From Flemingiibacterium sp045644145 (lineage in GTDB: Bacteria; Bacillota; Clostridia; Oscillospirales; CAG-272), in contig JAZRGK010000025.1 in NCBI GenBank assembly GCA_045644145.1, positions 97,045-161,044 of the forward strand: DNA of 64,000 nucleotides. Direction: 5' to 3'. Every line of letters begins with the position of its first letter. Positions within the stretch are counted from its first letter, which is position 1. The position numbers and the translations under genes were made by a program. A model generated the notes under the pieces. The model saw only the letters and a program-made list of their open reading frames with translations. It was not told the DNA's origin and ran no database searches. Below are positions 50,085 through 58,671 of the stretch, piece by piece.

Positions 50085-50867
50085 ATGCCTATGTTTTCAG
50101 TATACACCCTTGCATCAAGCTCCAAGGGAAACTGTATTTATATCCGTCTTGAAGACGACGAGATTCTTGTGGATGCCGGCATCAGTTGCAAACGCATATC
50201 GGATGCACTGTTCTCCCTAAACACGGATATTTCCCGAATCAAAGCCATTTTTGTAACTCACGAGCACTCGGATCATGTTTCGGGAATCGAAACTATAGCG
50301 AAAAAATATAAAATCCCCGTTCACTTCACCGAACCCTCGGCGAGAGCCCATCTCCGCTCACAAAAAACCGAGCATACCGCCGAAGCAGCCATTATACATC
50401 CGCTTATATATGAGGAGCAGATAGGCTCGCTTACCGTCCGCTCCTTTGTTACGTCCCACGACAGTTTGGCAAGCGTGGGCTTTGTTATTACGGACGGCTC
50501 CCCCATGCACACCGTGGCTGTTGCTACGGATATTGGTTTTATTACCGACGAGGTGTCTGATGCCCTGCTTGGGGTAGAAAACGTGATACTCGAATCAAAT
50601 CACGACGAGAACATGCTGTTATGCGGGCCATACCCATACGAGCTTAAGCGCCGCATACTGTCAAACAAAGGCCATCTTTCAAACGAAGCGGCGGCGGCAT
50701 TCGTATCAAGGTTGGTTTTGTCCGGCACAAAGCGTATACTTTTAGCCCATCTCAGCGAGGAAAACAATCTTCCGGAGCTTGCGTACCATTCCGCCCTTGC
50801 TGCTATCGGCGAAATAGACGTTCATCTGGATGTAGCTGCCCCGAGTACGCCAACAAAGTTGATCTGA
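50085..50867 (+). CDS. Metallo-beta-lactamase fold hydrolase, WalJ/YycJ type
   Basis: Cytoplasmic metal hydrolase of 260 residues. The motif THEHSDHVSG (about 61-70), SHDS with the next His, and NVILESNHDENML all fit the YycJ/WalJ group, which in Bacillus lies beside walRK and is linked to cell division control and possible 5'-exonuclease activity. Near the origin in Bacillus, as here, and next to rlmH. An ATG two codons downstream (50091) is an equally good start. Confidence 0.88.
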   Translation: MPMFSVYTLASSSKGNCIYIRLEDDEILVDAGISCKRISDALFSLNTDISRIKAIFVTHEHSDHVSGIETIAKKYKIPVHFTEPSARAHLRSQKTEHTAEAAIIHPLIYEEQIGSLTVRSFVTSHDSLASVGFVITDGSPMHTVAVATDIGFITDEVSDALLGVENVILESNHDENMLLCGPYPYELKRRILSNKGHLSNEAAAAFVSRLVLSGTKRILLAHLSEENNLPELAYHSALAAIGEIDVHLDVAAPSTPTKLI

Positions 50868-50892
50868 TTCCAAGAATATAACGGAGTAAGCC

Positions 50893-51375
50893 ATGCTGAA
50901 AATACATATCGTGCACGTTGGTACAATAAAAGAAAAATATTTAAACGATGCAGTCGCCGAATATGAAAAACGGCTTGGTGCATACTGTCAGCTTAACAAT
51001 ATAAGCGTAAAGGAAGAAAGGCTTCCAGATAGACCCTCTGCCGCGGAAATATCATCCGCTCTGAAGCACGAGGGGGAACGTATTCTCGCCGCACTTCCGC
51101 AAAGAGCCTATAATATCGCTCTATGCGTAGAGGGAAAGCAGTATCCAAGCGAACGATTCTCGGAGCTGCTTATGTCAGCGGCAAATGACGGATTCTCCGA
51201 TATCTGCCTTATAATAGGCGGCTCGGACGGACTTGCGGATGAAGTAAAAAAGGCTTGCAGATTAAGACTGTCAATCTCCGAAATGACATTCCCCCATCAG
51301 CTTATGCGAGTGATACTCCTGGAACAGCTTTACCGCGCCTTCAATATTGCCGCAGGCGGTAAATATCACAAATGA
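50893..51375 (+). CDS. rlmH: 23S rRNA pseudouridine-1915 N3-methyltransferase
   Basis: SPOUT-class methyltransferase of 160 residues that modifies helix 69 of 23S rRNA in the finished ribosome. The knotted SAM site is visible as DICLIIGGSDGLADEV and the conserved C-terminus FPHQLMRVILLEQLYRAFNI...GGKYHK. Spacing to walJ is 25 bases. Confidence 0.96.
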   Translation: MLKIHIVHVGTIKEKYLNDAVAEYEKRLGAYCQLNNISVKEERLPDRPSAAEISSALKHEGERILAALPQRAYNIALCVEGKQYPSERFSELLMSAANDGFSDICLIIGGSDGLADEVKKACRLRLSISEMTFPHQLMRVILLEQLYRAFNIAAGGKYHK

Positions 51376-51403
51376 TATGCCTAAAGAGAAAGGATAACAC
51401 AAA

Positions 51404-52939
51404 ATGAAAATACTGAAACACATAACAGTTCGTGCTGTCCCCGTAGCTTTGCTGGCATTTGTTGTGACTGCCGCCATAGCATATCAGCGCGGTGTGTATG
51501 ATCTCACGTTTATAAAGCGTCCCTCCGCTACAACGACAGCCGCTGAAATTACCTCTCCGGATACGATGCCGGCAGATAACTCGGTATCGTCAGATGCGGA
51601 CAATCCGATTAAAACGGACACCACGGTGGCTGACGACGCCGGAGAAATTCAGCCTGCTGTATCGCCAATCGAAGAATTTCTCGGCCCGCTCTACCAAACA
51701 AAGCTGCTTATAGATTCCGGCTACGCTGTTACCGACACCAAATGGGCGCCGGGCTACGCTTTCGGCAGAGCTGATCTTAGCCTCGTCACCACGGACAGCT
51801 TCTCTTTGAATCAGCGCACCGTAACACTACCGGAGCGTGTTCCCTACGGAAAATACAGCGGATATATCACGACTTTCGTTGAGGTAACCGAGGACAGACC
51901 GGCGCTTGAAGTTTACATGGATTACATTATCGCCGACAAAGGCGAAACCGTAGATCTTCTTATGGCAAACGGCACACTTCTTGCCGCAGATTTTGACATT
52001 TCCCTATACCGCCCATTATACACTCGCGACAAAAACGATCGTCCTATATTTGTCGCCGAAATCCCGTCACAGTACAATCCCCAAAATACGCTGACGCAAT
52101 ATTTTTATCTGGACGCTGACGGCACACCCGTCAAGAGCGATTACGATGACCGAACCGATGGCAGAGGTCTTTATATAAACTATCCCACATACTACGGAAA
52201 AACCGATGACATAAACTACACCACTCACTTTGATGCCGAAACCGGCTTTTACTGCTTTGCGAACATCAATGGTTATCCCCGCACGGAGATCAACTATCTG
52301 ATAGCTTATAATTTTAGCGAAAATCTGGCATGCGTGGTAAACCAAGAGGGATATATGTCCTTTGTGACGAAGAATTTTGCGGAGCGTATTTTCAGCGCCA
52401 CCCTCGGAAGCCACAGCCGTTACAACAGCTCTGATCGCCGTGTATATCATCAATATCTCCGTCCCGACACATACGGCGAGGAATCCTTAGGTTTTTTCTA
52501 CTTCGACTCCGGAGTTGTCAGGGTAAGACGTCAGATAATCGATGCGCCACACTACGACATGCATAAATGGCGTGAAGTCAACGCTGATGAGGATATTCTT
52601 CTTCGCTCCGACGGAACGGAATTTCCCATCCCCACCGATTATACCGTAGCATCCTATTCAAACGGCATGATTTTACTTGAAAAAGACGGACTTTTCGGAT
52701 TTATGGATGTTTCCGGCAGATGGGTAGTTCAGCCCGTTTACACATATGCAAAGCCTTTCAATGAGGGGCTTGCGGTTATCGGAACAGACGGAAAGATGGG
52801 TATGATCAACACAAGCGGCGAATTTGTTATACCTATGATATTCGACTATATCGACACCGTTTCCGGCGGAATCGTTACCGCATGGGATGAAAGCTGCGGC
52901 TGGGTAATTCTTAATAAGGTAGTTTGGGTAGGCAAATAG
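51404..52939 (+). CDS. Exported or membrane-anchored WG-repeat protein
   Basis: Protein of 511 residues: an N-terminal membrane anchor or signal (about 10-27), a Thr/Ser/Asp-rich linker (about 40-85), a large unrecognised extracytoplasmic region, and C-terminal WG-type repeats (GLFGFMDVSGRWVVQPVY, then DGKMGMINTSGEFVIPMIF, then CGWVILNK, from about 428). WG repeats form beta-rich binding surfaces; the ligand is unknown. GAGAAAGGA precedes the ATG. It lies between rlmH and mnmG, where it is not a standard neighbour. Confidence 0.8.
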   Translation: MKILKHITVRAVPVALLAFVVTAAIAYQRGVYDLTFIKRPSATTTAAEITSPDTMPADNSVSSDADNPIKTDTTVADDAGEIQPAVSPIEEFLGPLYQTKLLIDSGYAVTDTKWAPGYAFGRADLSLVTTDSFSLNQRTVTLPERVPYGKYSGYITTFVEVTEDRPALEVYMDYIIADKGETVDLLMANGTLLAADFDISLYRPLYTRDKNDRPIFVAEIPSQYNPQNTLTQYFYLDADGTPVKSDYDDRTDGRGLYINYPTYYGKTDDINYTTHFDAETGFYCFANINGYPRTEINYLIAYNFSENLACVVNQEGYMSFVTKNFAERIFSATLGSHSRYNSSDRRVYHQYLRPDTYGEESLGFFYFDSGVVRVRRQIIDAPHYDMHKWREVNADEDILLRSDGTEFPIPTDYTVASYSNGMILLEKDGLFGFMDVSGRWVVQPVYTYAKPFNEGLAVIGTDGKMGMINTSGEFVIPMIFDYIDTVSGGIVTAWDESCGWVILNKVVWVGK

Positions 52940-52978
52940 CACCTTTTATTACCATCATTTATAATTAAAGGTAAGACG

Positions 52979-53003
52979 TTTGAAAAATGGGACATTTTTC
53001 AAA
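52979..53003 (+). promoter_or_regulatory. Perfect 11-bp hairpin upstream of mnmG
   Basis: TTTGAAAAATG-GGA-CATTTTTCAAA, 12 bases before the mnmG ribosome binding site. It has no T-run, so is not a standard terminator. Confidence 0.5.
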
Positions 53004-53032
53004 CCTGTCATTAGAAAGGAATGGTCATATCT

Positions 53033-54955
53033 ATGACTAAGATACCCGAATACTACGCAGGAACTGCCGATGTATGCGTTATAGGCGCAGGACATGCCGG
53101 CGTTGAGGCGGCACTTGCATGCGCAAGACTTGGACTTTCTACCGTACTTTTCACAATCAATCTTGATGCCATCGCCAATATGCCCTGCAATCCTTCAATC
53201 GGCGGCACGGGCAAAGGTCACCTTGTATACGAAATTGACGCGCTGGGCGGAGAAATGGGCAAAGCCGCTGATAAGGTAATGCTTCAAAGCCGTGTGCTCA
53301 ATTTGGGCAAAGGCGCCGCAGTACATTCCAAGCGTATTCAGGCAGACCGTGCAGAGTACAAGCGCATAATGAAGCAGGTAATTGAAAGTACCCAAAATCT
53401 CCGCCTCATTCAGGCTGAGGTTACGGATATCCGCACTGCGACAGAAGGCGGCACGAAACGAATCACCGCGGTTATCACCCAGCTTGGTGCAAGATGGGAC
53501 TGCAAAGCGGCAATAATCTGCTCGGGAACTTATCTTCGCGGCAAGGTAATTGTCGGTGAGGTGTCCTTTTCTTCCGGCCCAGACGGTATGCTTCCGGCAA
53601 ATGAGCTGACCGTAAATTTAGAGCGCGAGGGCATATCCATGATGCGCTTCAAGACGGGAACTCCGGCAAGAGTACACCGTGATTCCATCGACTACACAAA
53701 GTTGGAGCTGCAGCCCGGTGATGAATCAGTTGAGCCGTTTTCCGTGGATTCCGACCGCGATGCCCTTAATAACGCTGAACAGATCCCATGCCACATTGTA
53801 TATACGAACGAGAAAACTCATGAGATAATCAGAGCCAACATGTCACGTTCCCCTCTGTATTCAGGCATGATCGAGGGAATAGGCCCGAGATATTGCCCAA
53901 GCATCGAGGACAAGGTAATGCGTTTCGCGGACAAGGAACGCCATCAGCTTTTCGTAGAGCCTATGGGACGTGACACCAAGGAGATGTACATTCAAGGCTT
54001 CTCCTCATCACTTCCGGAAGAGGTTCAGATGCAGATGCTCCATTCCCTTCCAGGTTTTGAAAATGCCGAGGTTATGCGCACCGCATACGCTATCGAATAT
54101 GACTGCATCGATCCCACACAGCTCTATGCGACCCTTGAATTCAAGGATATATCGGGACTTTACGGCGCAGGTCAGTTCAACGGCACCTCGGGCTACGAAG
54201 AAGCGGCGGCACAAGGTCTTGTGGCAGGCATAAATGCATCTCTCAAAATAAAAGGCGAAGAGCCTATGATACTCACACGCCAAAGCTCATATATCGGGAC
54301 GCTCATAGATGATCTTGTGACCAAGGGCACAAAAGAGCCCTACCGCATAATGACATCCCGCTCGGAGTTCAGACTTTTGCTCCGCCAGGACAATGCCGCA
54401 GAAAGGCTGACGCCCATCGGCAGACGTGTGGGACTTATATCTGATGAACGCTTTGCGGCGTTTGAACGTGAGATGGCTGAGGTAAAGGCAGAGATAAAGC
54501 GGCTCGAATCAGTATCCGTCCCACCGAACGATGCGCTTCGCACGCTTCTTGAAGAAAACGGAGCGTCGGCGGTTACCACAGGAATACGTCTTGCGGATCT
54601 GCTTCGCAGACCTGAGCTTTCATACCATAAGCTGGCGGCTGTTGATACAGAACGCCCTGATCTCTCTCCGCGAGTAAAAACCCAAGCTGAAACAGCCATA
54701 AAATACGCAGGCTACATAAAACGCCAGCTTGCCGAGGTAGCAAGAACAGCGAAGCTTGAAGAAAAGAAGCTTCCCACTCCATTTGATTATGGTAAGATCA
54801 GCGGCATCAGACTTGAAGCAAGGCAGAAGCTTAATAAATTCCAGCCTGCGAGCATCGGCCAGGCATCCAGAATAAGCGGGATTTCCCCTGCCGATATATC
54901 TGTACTGCTTATTTATTTTTCCTCTTTAAAAACTGAAAGGACAGACGATAAATGA
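53033..54955 (+). CDS. mnmG: tRNA uridine 5-carboxymethylaminomethyl modification enzyme, large subunit
   Basis: FAD enzyme that, with MnmE, modifies U34 of tRNAs. The 640 residues include the FAD loop VIGAGHAGVEAALACARLG, NPSIGGTGKGHLVYEIDALGG (in parts), YCPSIEDKVMRF and FNGTSGYEEAAAQGL, and the C-terminal helical domain that binds tRNA and MnmE. The ATG at 53033 is used; an ATG at 53021 directly abuts the AAAGGA box. mnmE is not in the window. It is coupled to rsmG by a 4-base overlap. Confidence 0.96.
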   Translation: MTKIPEYYAGTADVCVIGAGHAGVEAALACARLGLSTVLFTINLDAIANMPCNPSIGGTGKGHLVYEIDALGGEMGKAADKVMLQSRVLNLGKGAAVHSKRIQADRAEYKRIMKQVIESTQNLRLIQAEVTDIRTATEGGTKRITAVITQLGARWDCKAAIICSGTYLRGKVIVGEVSFSSGPDGMLPANELTVNLEREGISMMRFKTGTPARVHRDSIDYTKLELQPGDESVEPFSVDSDRDALNNAEQIPCHIVYTNEKTHEIIRANMSRSPLYSGMIEGIGPRYCPSIEDKVMRFADKERHQLFVEPMGRDTKEMYIQGFSSSLPEEVQMQMLHSLPGFENAEVMRTAYAIEYDCIDPTQLYATLEFKDISGLYGAGQFNGTSGYEEAAAQGLVAGINASLKIKGEEPMILTRQSSYIGTLIDDLVTKGTKEPYRIMTSRSEFRLLLRQDNAAERLTPIGRRVGLISDERFAAFEREMAEVKAEIKRLESVSVPPNDALRTLLEENGASAVTTGIRLADLLRRPELSYHKLAAVDTERPDLSPRVKTQAETAIKYAGYIKRQLAEVARTAKLEEKKLPTPFDYGKISGIRLEARQKLNKFQPASIGQASRISGISPADISVLLIYFSSLKTERTDDK

Positions 54956-55692
54956 CCGTAGATAAAGCGAGTTTTACCGAAAAATTCATATGCGCCATGA
55001 ATCTGAATTCCCTTTCCGAGTTTGCCACCGAAGCTTTGGCAGGGAGATTTCACGGATTGACCGAGCGAATGCTTACAGTCAACGAGCACATGAATTTGAC
55101 CGCTATTACGGATATTGACGGCGTAATCCTCAAGCACTATGTGGATTCTCTTACCGTTTCAAAATATATTCCGCAAAAGGCATCGGTCATTGACGTTGGA
55201 TGCGGCGCAGGATTTCCGTCACTCCCCCTCGCCATTGCTCGTCCCGATCTTCGTGTTACAGCTCTTGACAGCACCGCGAAACGCATAAACTACATAAAAG
55301 AAAGTGTAAGCATGCTGGATATACCAAACCTTTCAGCCATTGCCGCCCGTGCCGAGGAGCTTGCTCATACCGCGGAATTTCGAGGTCAGTTTGATATCGT
55401 ATGCGCGAGAGCCGTGGCAAGGCTCAACGTGTTATGCGAGTTGTGCATCCCGTATGTAAAAAAAGGCGGCAATTTTGTAGCCATGAAAGCAAACTCCGCC
55501 GAAGAGGTTGCCGAGGCAGGATCCGCTATAAAAAAAATAGGCGGCAAACTTACCGCTGATGACAGTTTCGTCATTGTTTCTCATAACGGAAGATGTGATG
55601 ATCCTCGCTCGGTAATAGTTATCGAAAAAATTTCCGAAACTCCCGAAAATTATCCGCGAAACAACTCACAAATCAAGAAAAAACCTCTGTAA
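54952..55692 (+). CDS. rsmG: 16S rRNA (guanine-527 N7)-methyltransferase
   Basis: SAM methyltransferase of 246 residues modifying G527 of 16S rRNA (loss gives low-level streptomycin resistance). Motifs: VNEHMNLTAITD, LKHYVDSL, VIDVGCGAGFPSLPLAI and VCARAVARLNVLCEL. Starts inside the mnmG stop (ATGA). A terminator follows. Part of the classical origin-proximal order mnmG-rsmG-noc-soj-parB. Confidence 0.96.
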   Translation: MTVDKASFTEKFICAMNLNSLSEFATEALAGRFHGLTERMLTVNEHMNLTAITDIDGVILKHYVDSLTVSKYIPQKASVIDVGCGAGFPSLPLAIARPDLRVTALDSTAKRINYIKESVSMLDIPNLSAIAARAEELAHTAEFRGQFDIVCARAVARLNVLCELCIPYVKKGGNFVAMKANSAEEVAEAGSAIKKIGGKLTADDSFVIVSHNGRCDDPRSVIVIEKISETPENYPRNNSQIKKKPL

Positions 55693-55726
55693 ATGAGTTT
55701 TTTCGCTTAGTATTTCCAAACAAACG

Positions 55727-55765
55727 ACAGCCTTTCGAGATATTCGACAGGCTGTTTTATTTTTC
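55727..55765 (+). terminator. Terminator of mnmG-rsmG
   Basis: Seven-base stem ACAGCCT / AGGCTGT with a 15-base loop, followed by TTTTATTTTT. Confidence 0.75.
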
Positions 55766-55882
55766 GGCGTACATATTTCGTCAAAGCTTTCTGTCGTTTT
55801 GTGTTATGATAATAACCATAGAACATATTCCGAGGACAACCATAAAAACCAAAAATCAGCACAACCGAAAGGAGCATTTAAA

Positions 55883-56842
55883 ATGACAGAAATAAGAGAA
55901 ATATTTAAAAAAGCCGAACAAATGCAGCTTGAAACCGAAAAGGCCAGACTTCGCCGCGCAGCAAAGGAGCTTGAGCGCCGACAAAAAGCCTTTGACGAAG
56001 CCGAAGAATTCGGACGAATACATATGATAACCACCGACCGCATTTTCCCAAATCCCAATCAGCCTCGCCTCAAATTTGAGGAGGATTCAATCATACGCCT
56101 TGCGGACAGTATCCGCAGATGCGGGATCCTGCAGCCATTAAGCGTGCGGCGCATTGAGGGCGCAGGCGTTACGGATGCGTTGTTTGAAATCGTAGCCGGC
56201 GAACGCAGATTCCGAGCGGCGAAGCTTCTCGGTCTTGCAGCCGTTCCCTGCATAATAATAAGCGTGGATACTAAAAAATCAGCCGAGCTTGCAATTATCG
56301 AGAATATACAGCGTGAAGACCTCAATATGTTTGAGGAGGCAAGCGCAATTGCATCACTTTTAGATATGTACGGGCTTACCCAAGAGGACGTGGCAAAACA
56401 GCTTTCCGTGAGCCAATCTTATGTTGCAAATAAGCTTCGTATCCTTCGCCTTACCATCCCTGAACGCGAAAAAATATTATCCTATTCCCTCACCGAGCGG
56501 CATGCCCGTGCGCTTCTTAAGCTCTCCTCTGCGTCAGACAGGCTCCGTGCCATTGAATACATAAATAAGCACTCATTGAATGTATCCGCCGCCGAAGCTT
56601 ATATAGAACGCTGTCTTGCGGAATGCAGTGCCGAGAAAACACGCCATTCGCCAAGGAAGCTTGTGCTTAAAGATATGCGCGTGTTTTATAACTCCATTGA
56701 TCGCGCAATTTCCCTTGTAAAGCAGGCAGGTATCAACGTAACTGCCGAACGTGTTGATGTCGGGGATTCCACCGAGCTTACTATTCGCATCCCCAAAAGC
56801 GACAATGTTTCACGTGAAACATTGTCCGAGACCGAAGCATAA
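55883..56842 (+). CDS. noc: ParB-family protein, Noc-like paralogue
   Basis: Protein of 319 residues with a coiled-coil-like N-terminus (KARLRRAAKELERRQKAFDEA), the ParB CTPase core (NPNQPRLKFEEDSI, VAGERRFRAAKLLGL, ENIQREDLNMFEEA), and a helix-turn-helix (TQEDVAKQLSVSQSYVANKLR). In B. subtilis Noc is the second ParB homologue in this position and keeps the division ring off the nucleoid. A perfect parS site lies within its last codons, encoding NVSRET. GGAG precedes the ATG at 55883 by 8 bases. Whether it binds parS or a separate site cannot be told. Confidence 0.85.
   Translation: MTEIREIFKKAEQMQLETEKARLRRAAKELERRQKAFDEAEEFGRIHMITTDRIFPNPNQPRLKFEEDSIIRLADSIRRCGILQPLSVRRIEGAGVTDALFEIVAGERRFRAAKLLGLAAVPCIIISVDTKKSAELAIIENIQREDLNMFEEASAIASLLDMYGLTQEDVAKQLSVSQSYVANKLRILRLTIPEREKILSYSLTERHARALLKLSSASDRLRAIEYINKHSLNVSAAEAYIERCLAECSAEKTRHSPRKLVLKDMRVFYNSIDRAISLVKQAGINVTAERVDVGDSTELTIRIPKSDNVSRETLSETEA
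56806..56821. promoter_or_regulatory. parS: parS site 1
   Basis: Perfect 16-bp palindrome TGTTTCACGTGAAACA, the consensus ParB binding site of Firmicutes, inside the 3' end of the noc-like gene. Confidence 0.95.
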
Positions 56843-56858
56843 TGTTTCACGTGAAACA
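56843..56858. promoter_or_regulatory. parS: parS site 2
   Basis: Second perfect TGTTTCACGTGAAACA, 37 bases from the first, beginning on the base after the noc-like stop codon and 35 bases before the soj promoter. Confidence 0.95.
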
Positions 56859-56892
56859 TTACGCCGCCGCTTAAGTTATTTACAAAATACCA

Positions 56893-56921
56893 TTGACTTT
56901 TACGCCGTTTGTTGATATAAT
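56893..56921 (+). promoter_or_regulatory. Promoter of soj-parB
   Basis: TTGACT (56893-56898), 17-base spacer, TATAAT (56916-56921). Its closeness to two parS sites suggests that spreading of ParB could repress it. Confidence 0.8.
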
Positions 56922-56958
56922 AATATGTATAGTATATAGAATTTTTCGGAGGACGGCG

Positions 56959-57723
56959 ATGGCTTACATCATTTCACTTGCTAACCAAAAAGGCGGAGTC
57001 GGCAAGACTACATCTGCCGTCAATTGCGCCGCAGCAACAGGTGCGCTGGGCAAGCGCGTCCTGCTTGTGGACTTGGATCCCCAAGGCAACGCCACCAGCG
57101 GTGTGGGCGTACAGCGCAAAAAGGTAAAGGTATCGTCGTACGATATTATCATTGGCAGAGCAAAGGCAACTGACGCTATCATTGATACCGGATTCAAAAA
57201 TCTCTTCGTTATTCCTTCCCAGATATCGTTAGCCGGCGCGGAATTTGAGCTTGTGGATTCAGACGATCGCGAGCTTCTTATAAAGAAGGCACTTGCCGAA
57301 ATCTCGGATGATTTCGACTACGTTTTCATAGACTGCCCTCCTTCCCTCGGTATACTCTCGCTTAACGCCCTTGCGGCGTCGAACGGCGTTATCATCCCCA
57401 TGCAGTGCGAATTTTACGCCCTTGAAGGCTTATCCCAACTGATGCTCTCAATAAAGCAAGTGAAAAAGCTTTATAATCCGTCACTGGAGATTATGGGAAT
57501 CCTCATCACCATGTTCAACGGCAGACTCAATCTTTCCCTGCAGGTGCTTGATGAACTGAAAAAATACTACGCGGACAAGCTGTTTAAAACCGGCGTGGTG
57601 CGCAATGTGAAGCTGTCGGAGGCGCCAAGCTATGGAGAGCCTATTATCTACTACGACAAGCACAGCAAGGGTGCACAGGCGTATATGGAAATAGCGAACG
57701 AGATCATCGACCGCACATTCTGA
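56959..57723 (+). CDS. soj: Chromosome-partitioning ATPase Soj/ParA
   Basis: Deviant-Walker ATPase of 254 residues that works with ParB to segregate the origin and to control DnaA. Walker A is QKGGVGKTTSAVNCAA at the N-terminus, Walker A' DLDPQGNATSGVG, Walker B FIDCPPSLGILSLNAL. CGGAGG lies 7 bases before the ATG at 56959. Followed by parB after 28 bases. Confidence 0.96.
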   Translation: MAYIISLANQKGGVGKTTSAVNCAAATGALGKRVLLVDLDPQGNATSGVGVQRKKVKVSSYDIIIGRAKATDAIIDTGFKNLFVIPSQISLAGAEFELVDSDDRELLIKKALAEISDDFDYVFIDCPPSLGILSLNALAASNGVIIPMQCEFYALEGLSQLMLSIKQVKKLYNPSLEIMGILITMFNGRLNLSLQVLDELKKYYADKLFKTGVVRNVKLSEAPSYGEPIIYYDKHSKGAQAYMEIANEIIDRTF

Positions 57724-57751
57724 CACAAATTTAAGGTATGGAAGTGAACTA

Positions 57752-58645
57752 ATGGCACAAAAGAAAAAAGGACTTGGGCGCGGCATGGATTCGATTTTCC
57801 TTGACAATTCCATGGATGCCCCTGAAAAAAGCAGCACACTGCGGCTTTCCGAGATAGAGCCGCGCCGTGATCAGCCCCGAAAGGTGTTCGACACCGAAGC
57901 GCTCTCGCAGTTGGCGGATTCCATAGCCGTCAACGGTCTTATACAGCCCATCATCGTAAGAGAGCAGGAAAACAGCGATTTTTATCAGATCATCGCAGGC
58001 GAGCGCAGATGGCGCGCCGCAAAAATGGCAGGACTATCGGAAGTCCCAGTGGTTATCCTTGACATAGACGACAAAAAAGCGGCAGAATATGCCCTTATCG
58101 AAAATATACAGCGTGAGGATTTGAATCCCGTAGAAGAAGCCCTCGGCTTCAAGTCGCTTATTGAGGATTACAGCCTTACTCAGGAGCAGGCGGCAAAGCA
58201 GGTTGGTAAAAGCCGTTCCGCGGTAACCAACTCACTGCGTCTTCTGGAACTCCCGGACGAAGTTCTTAAACTCTTGTCCGACAAAACCATATCTGCAGGC
58301 CACGCCCGTGCGCTTCTGGGGCTCAGCGACCGCTCACGCATTGCCGAGGCGGCGGATACAGTAGTAAAGCGTGAACTTTCAGTTCGCGCCACAGAAGAGC
58401 TGGTAAAGAAGCTTAACACCTCGCCTTCGCCCGCAGAAACCGCCCCAAAGGAAGATAACGAGATTGAGCGCGAATATTATTCGTCCTTAGAAAGAAAAAT
58501 CAGCGATGCCTTAGGGCGGCATGTAAAGATCTCCCATTCTAACCATAAAAAGTCAATCGCCGTTTCCTATAACAGCTCAGAAGAGTTGGAAGAGCTTATA
58601 AAAAAGCTTCTCGGAAGCGAAAATGCAGAAAATATATTTATGTGA
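57752..58645 (+). CDS. parB: Chromosome-partitioning protein ParB/Spo0J
   Basis: CTP-dependent clamp of 297 residues that loads at parS and recruits SMC. The N-terminal Soj-contact segment (KKKGLGRGMDSIF), the CTPase motifs (IAGERRWRAAKMAGL and ENIQREDLNPVEEA), the helix-turn-helix (TQEQAAKQVGKSRSAVTNSLR) and the C-terminal dimer domain are all in place. It differs from the noc-like gene by having the GLGRG start. It is followed by serS, whose ribosome binding site lies just after its stop. Confidence 0.96.
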   Translation: MAQKKKGLGRGMDSIFLDNSMDAPEKSSTLRLSEIEPRRDQPRKVFDTEALSQLADSIAVNGLIQPIIVREQENSDFYQIIAGERRWRAAKMAGLSEVPVVILDIDDKKAAEYALIENIQREDLNPVEEALGFKSLIEDYSLTQEQAAKQVGKSRSAVTNSLRLLELPDEVLKLLSDKTISAGHARALLGLSDRSRIAEAADTVVKRELSVRATEELVKKLNTSPSPAETAPKEDNEIEREYYSSLERKISDALGRHVKISHSNHKKSIAVSYNSSEELEELIKKLLGSENAENIFM

Positions 58646-58671
58646 TATATACAAAAAGGAGAACCGAAAAA

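Noticed and set aside
53021..53032. ATG at 53021 as the mnmG start
   Set aside because: It directly abuts the AAAGGA ribosome binding site, leaving no spacing; the ATG at 53033 is better placed.
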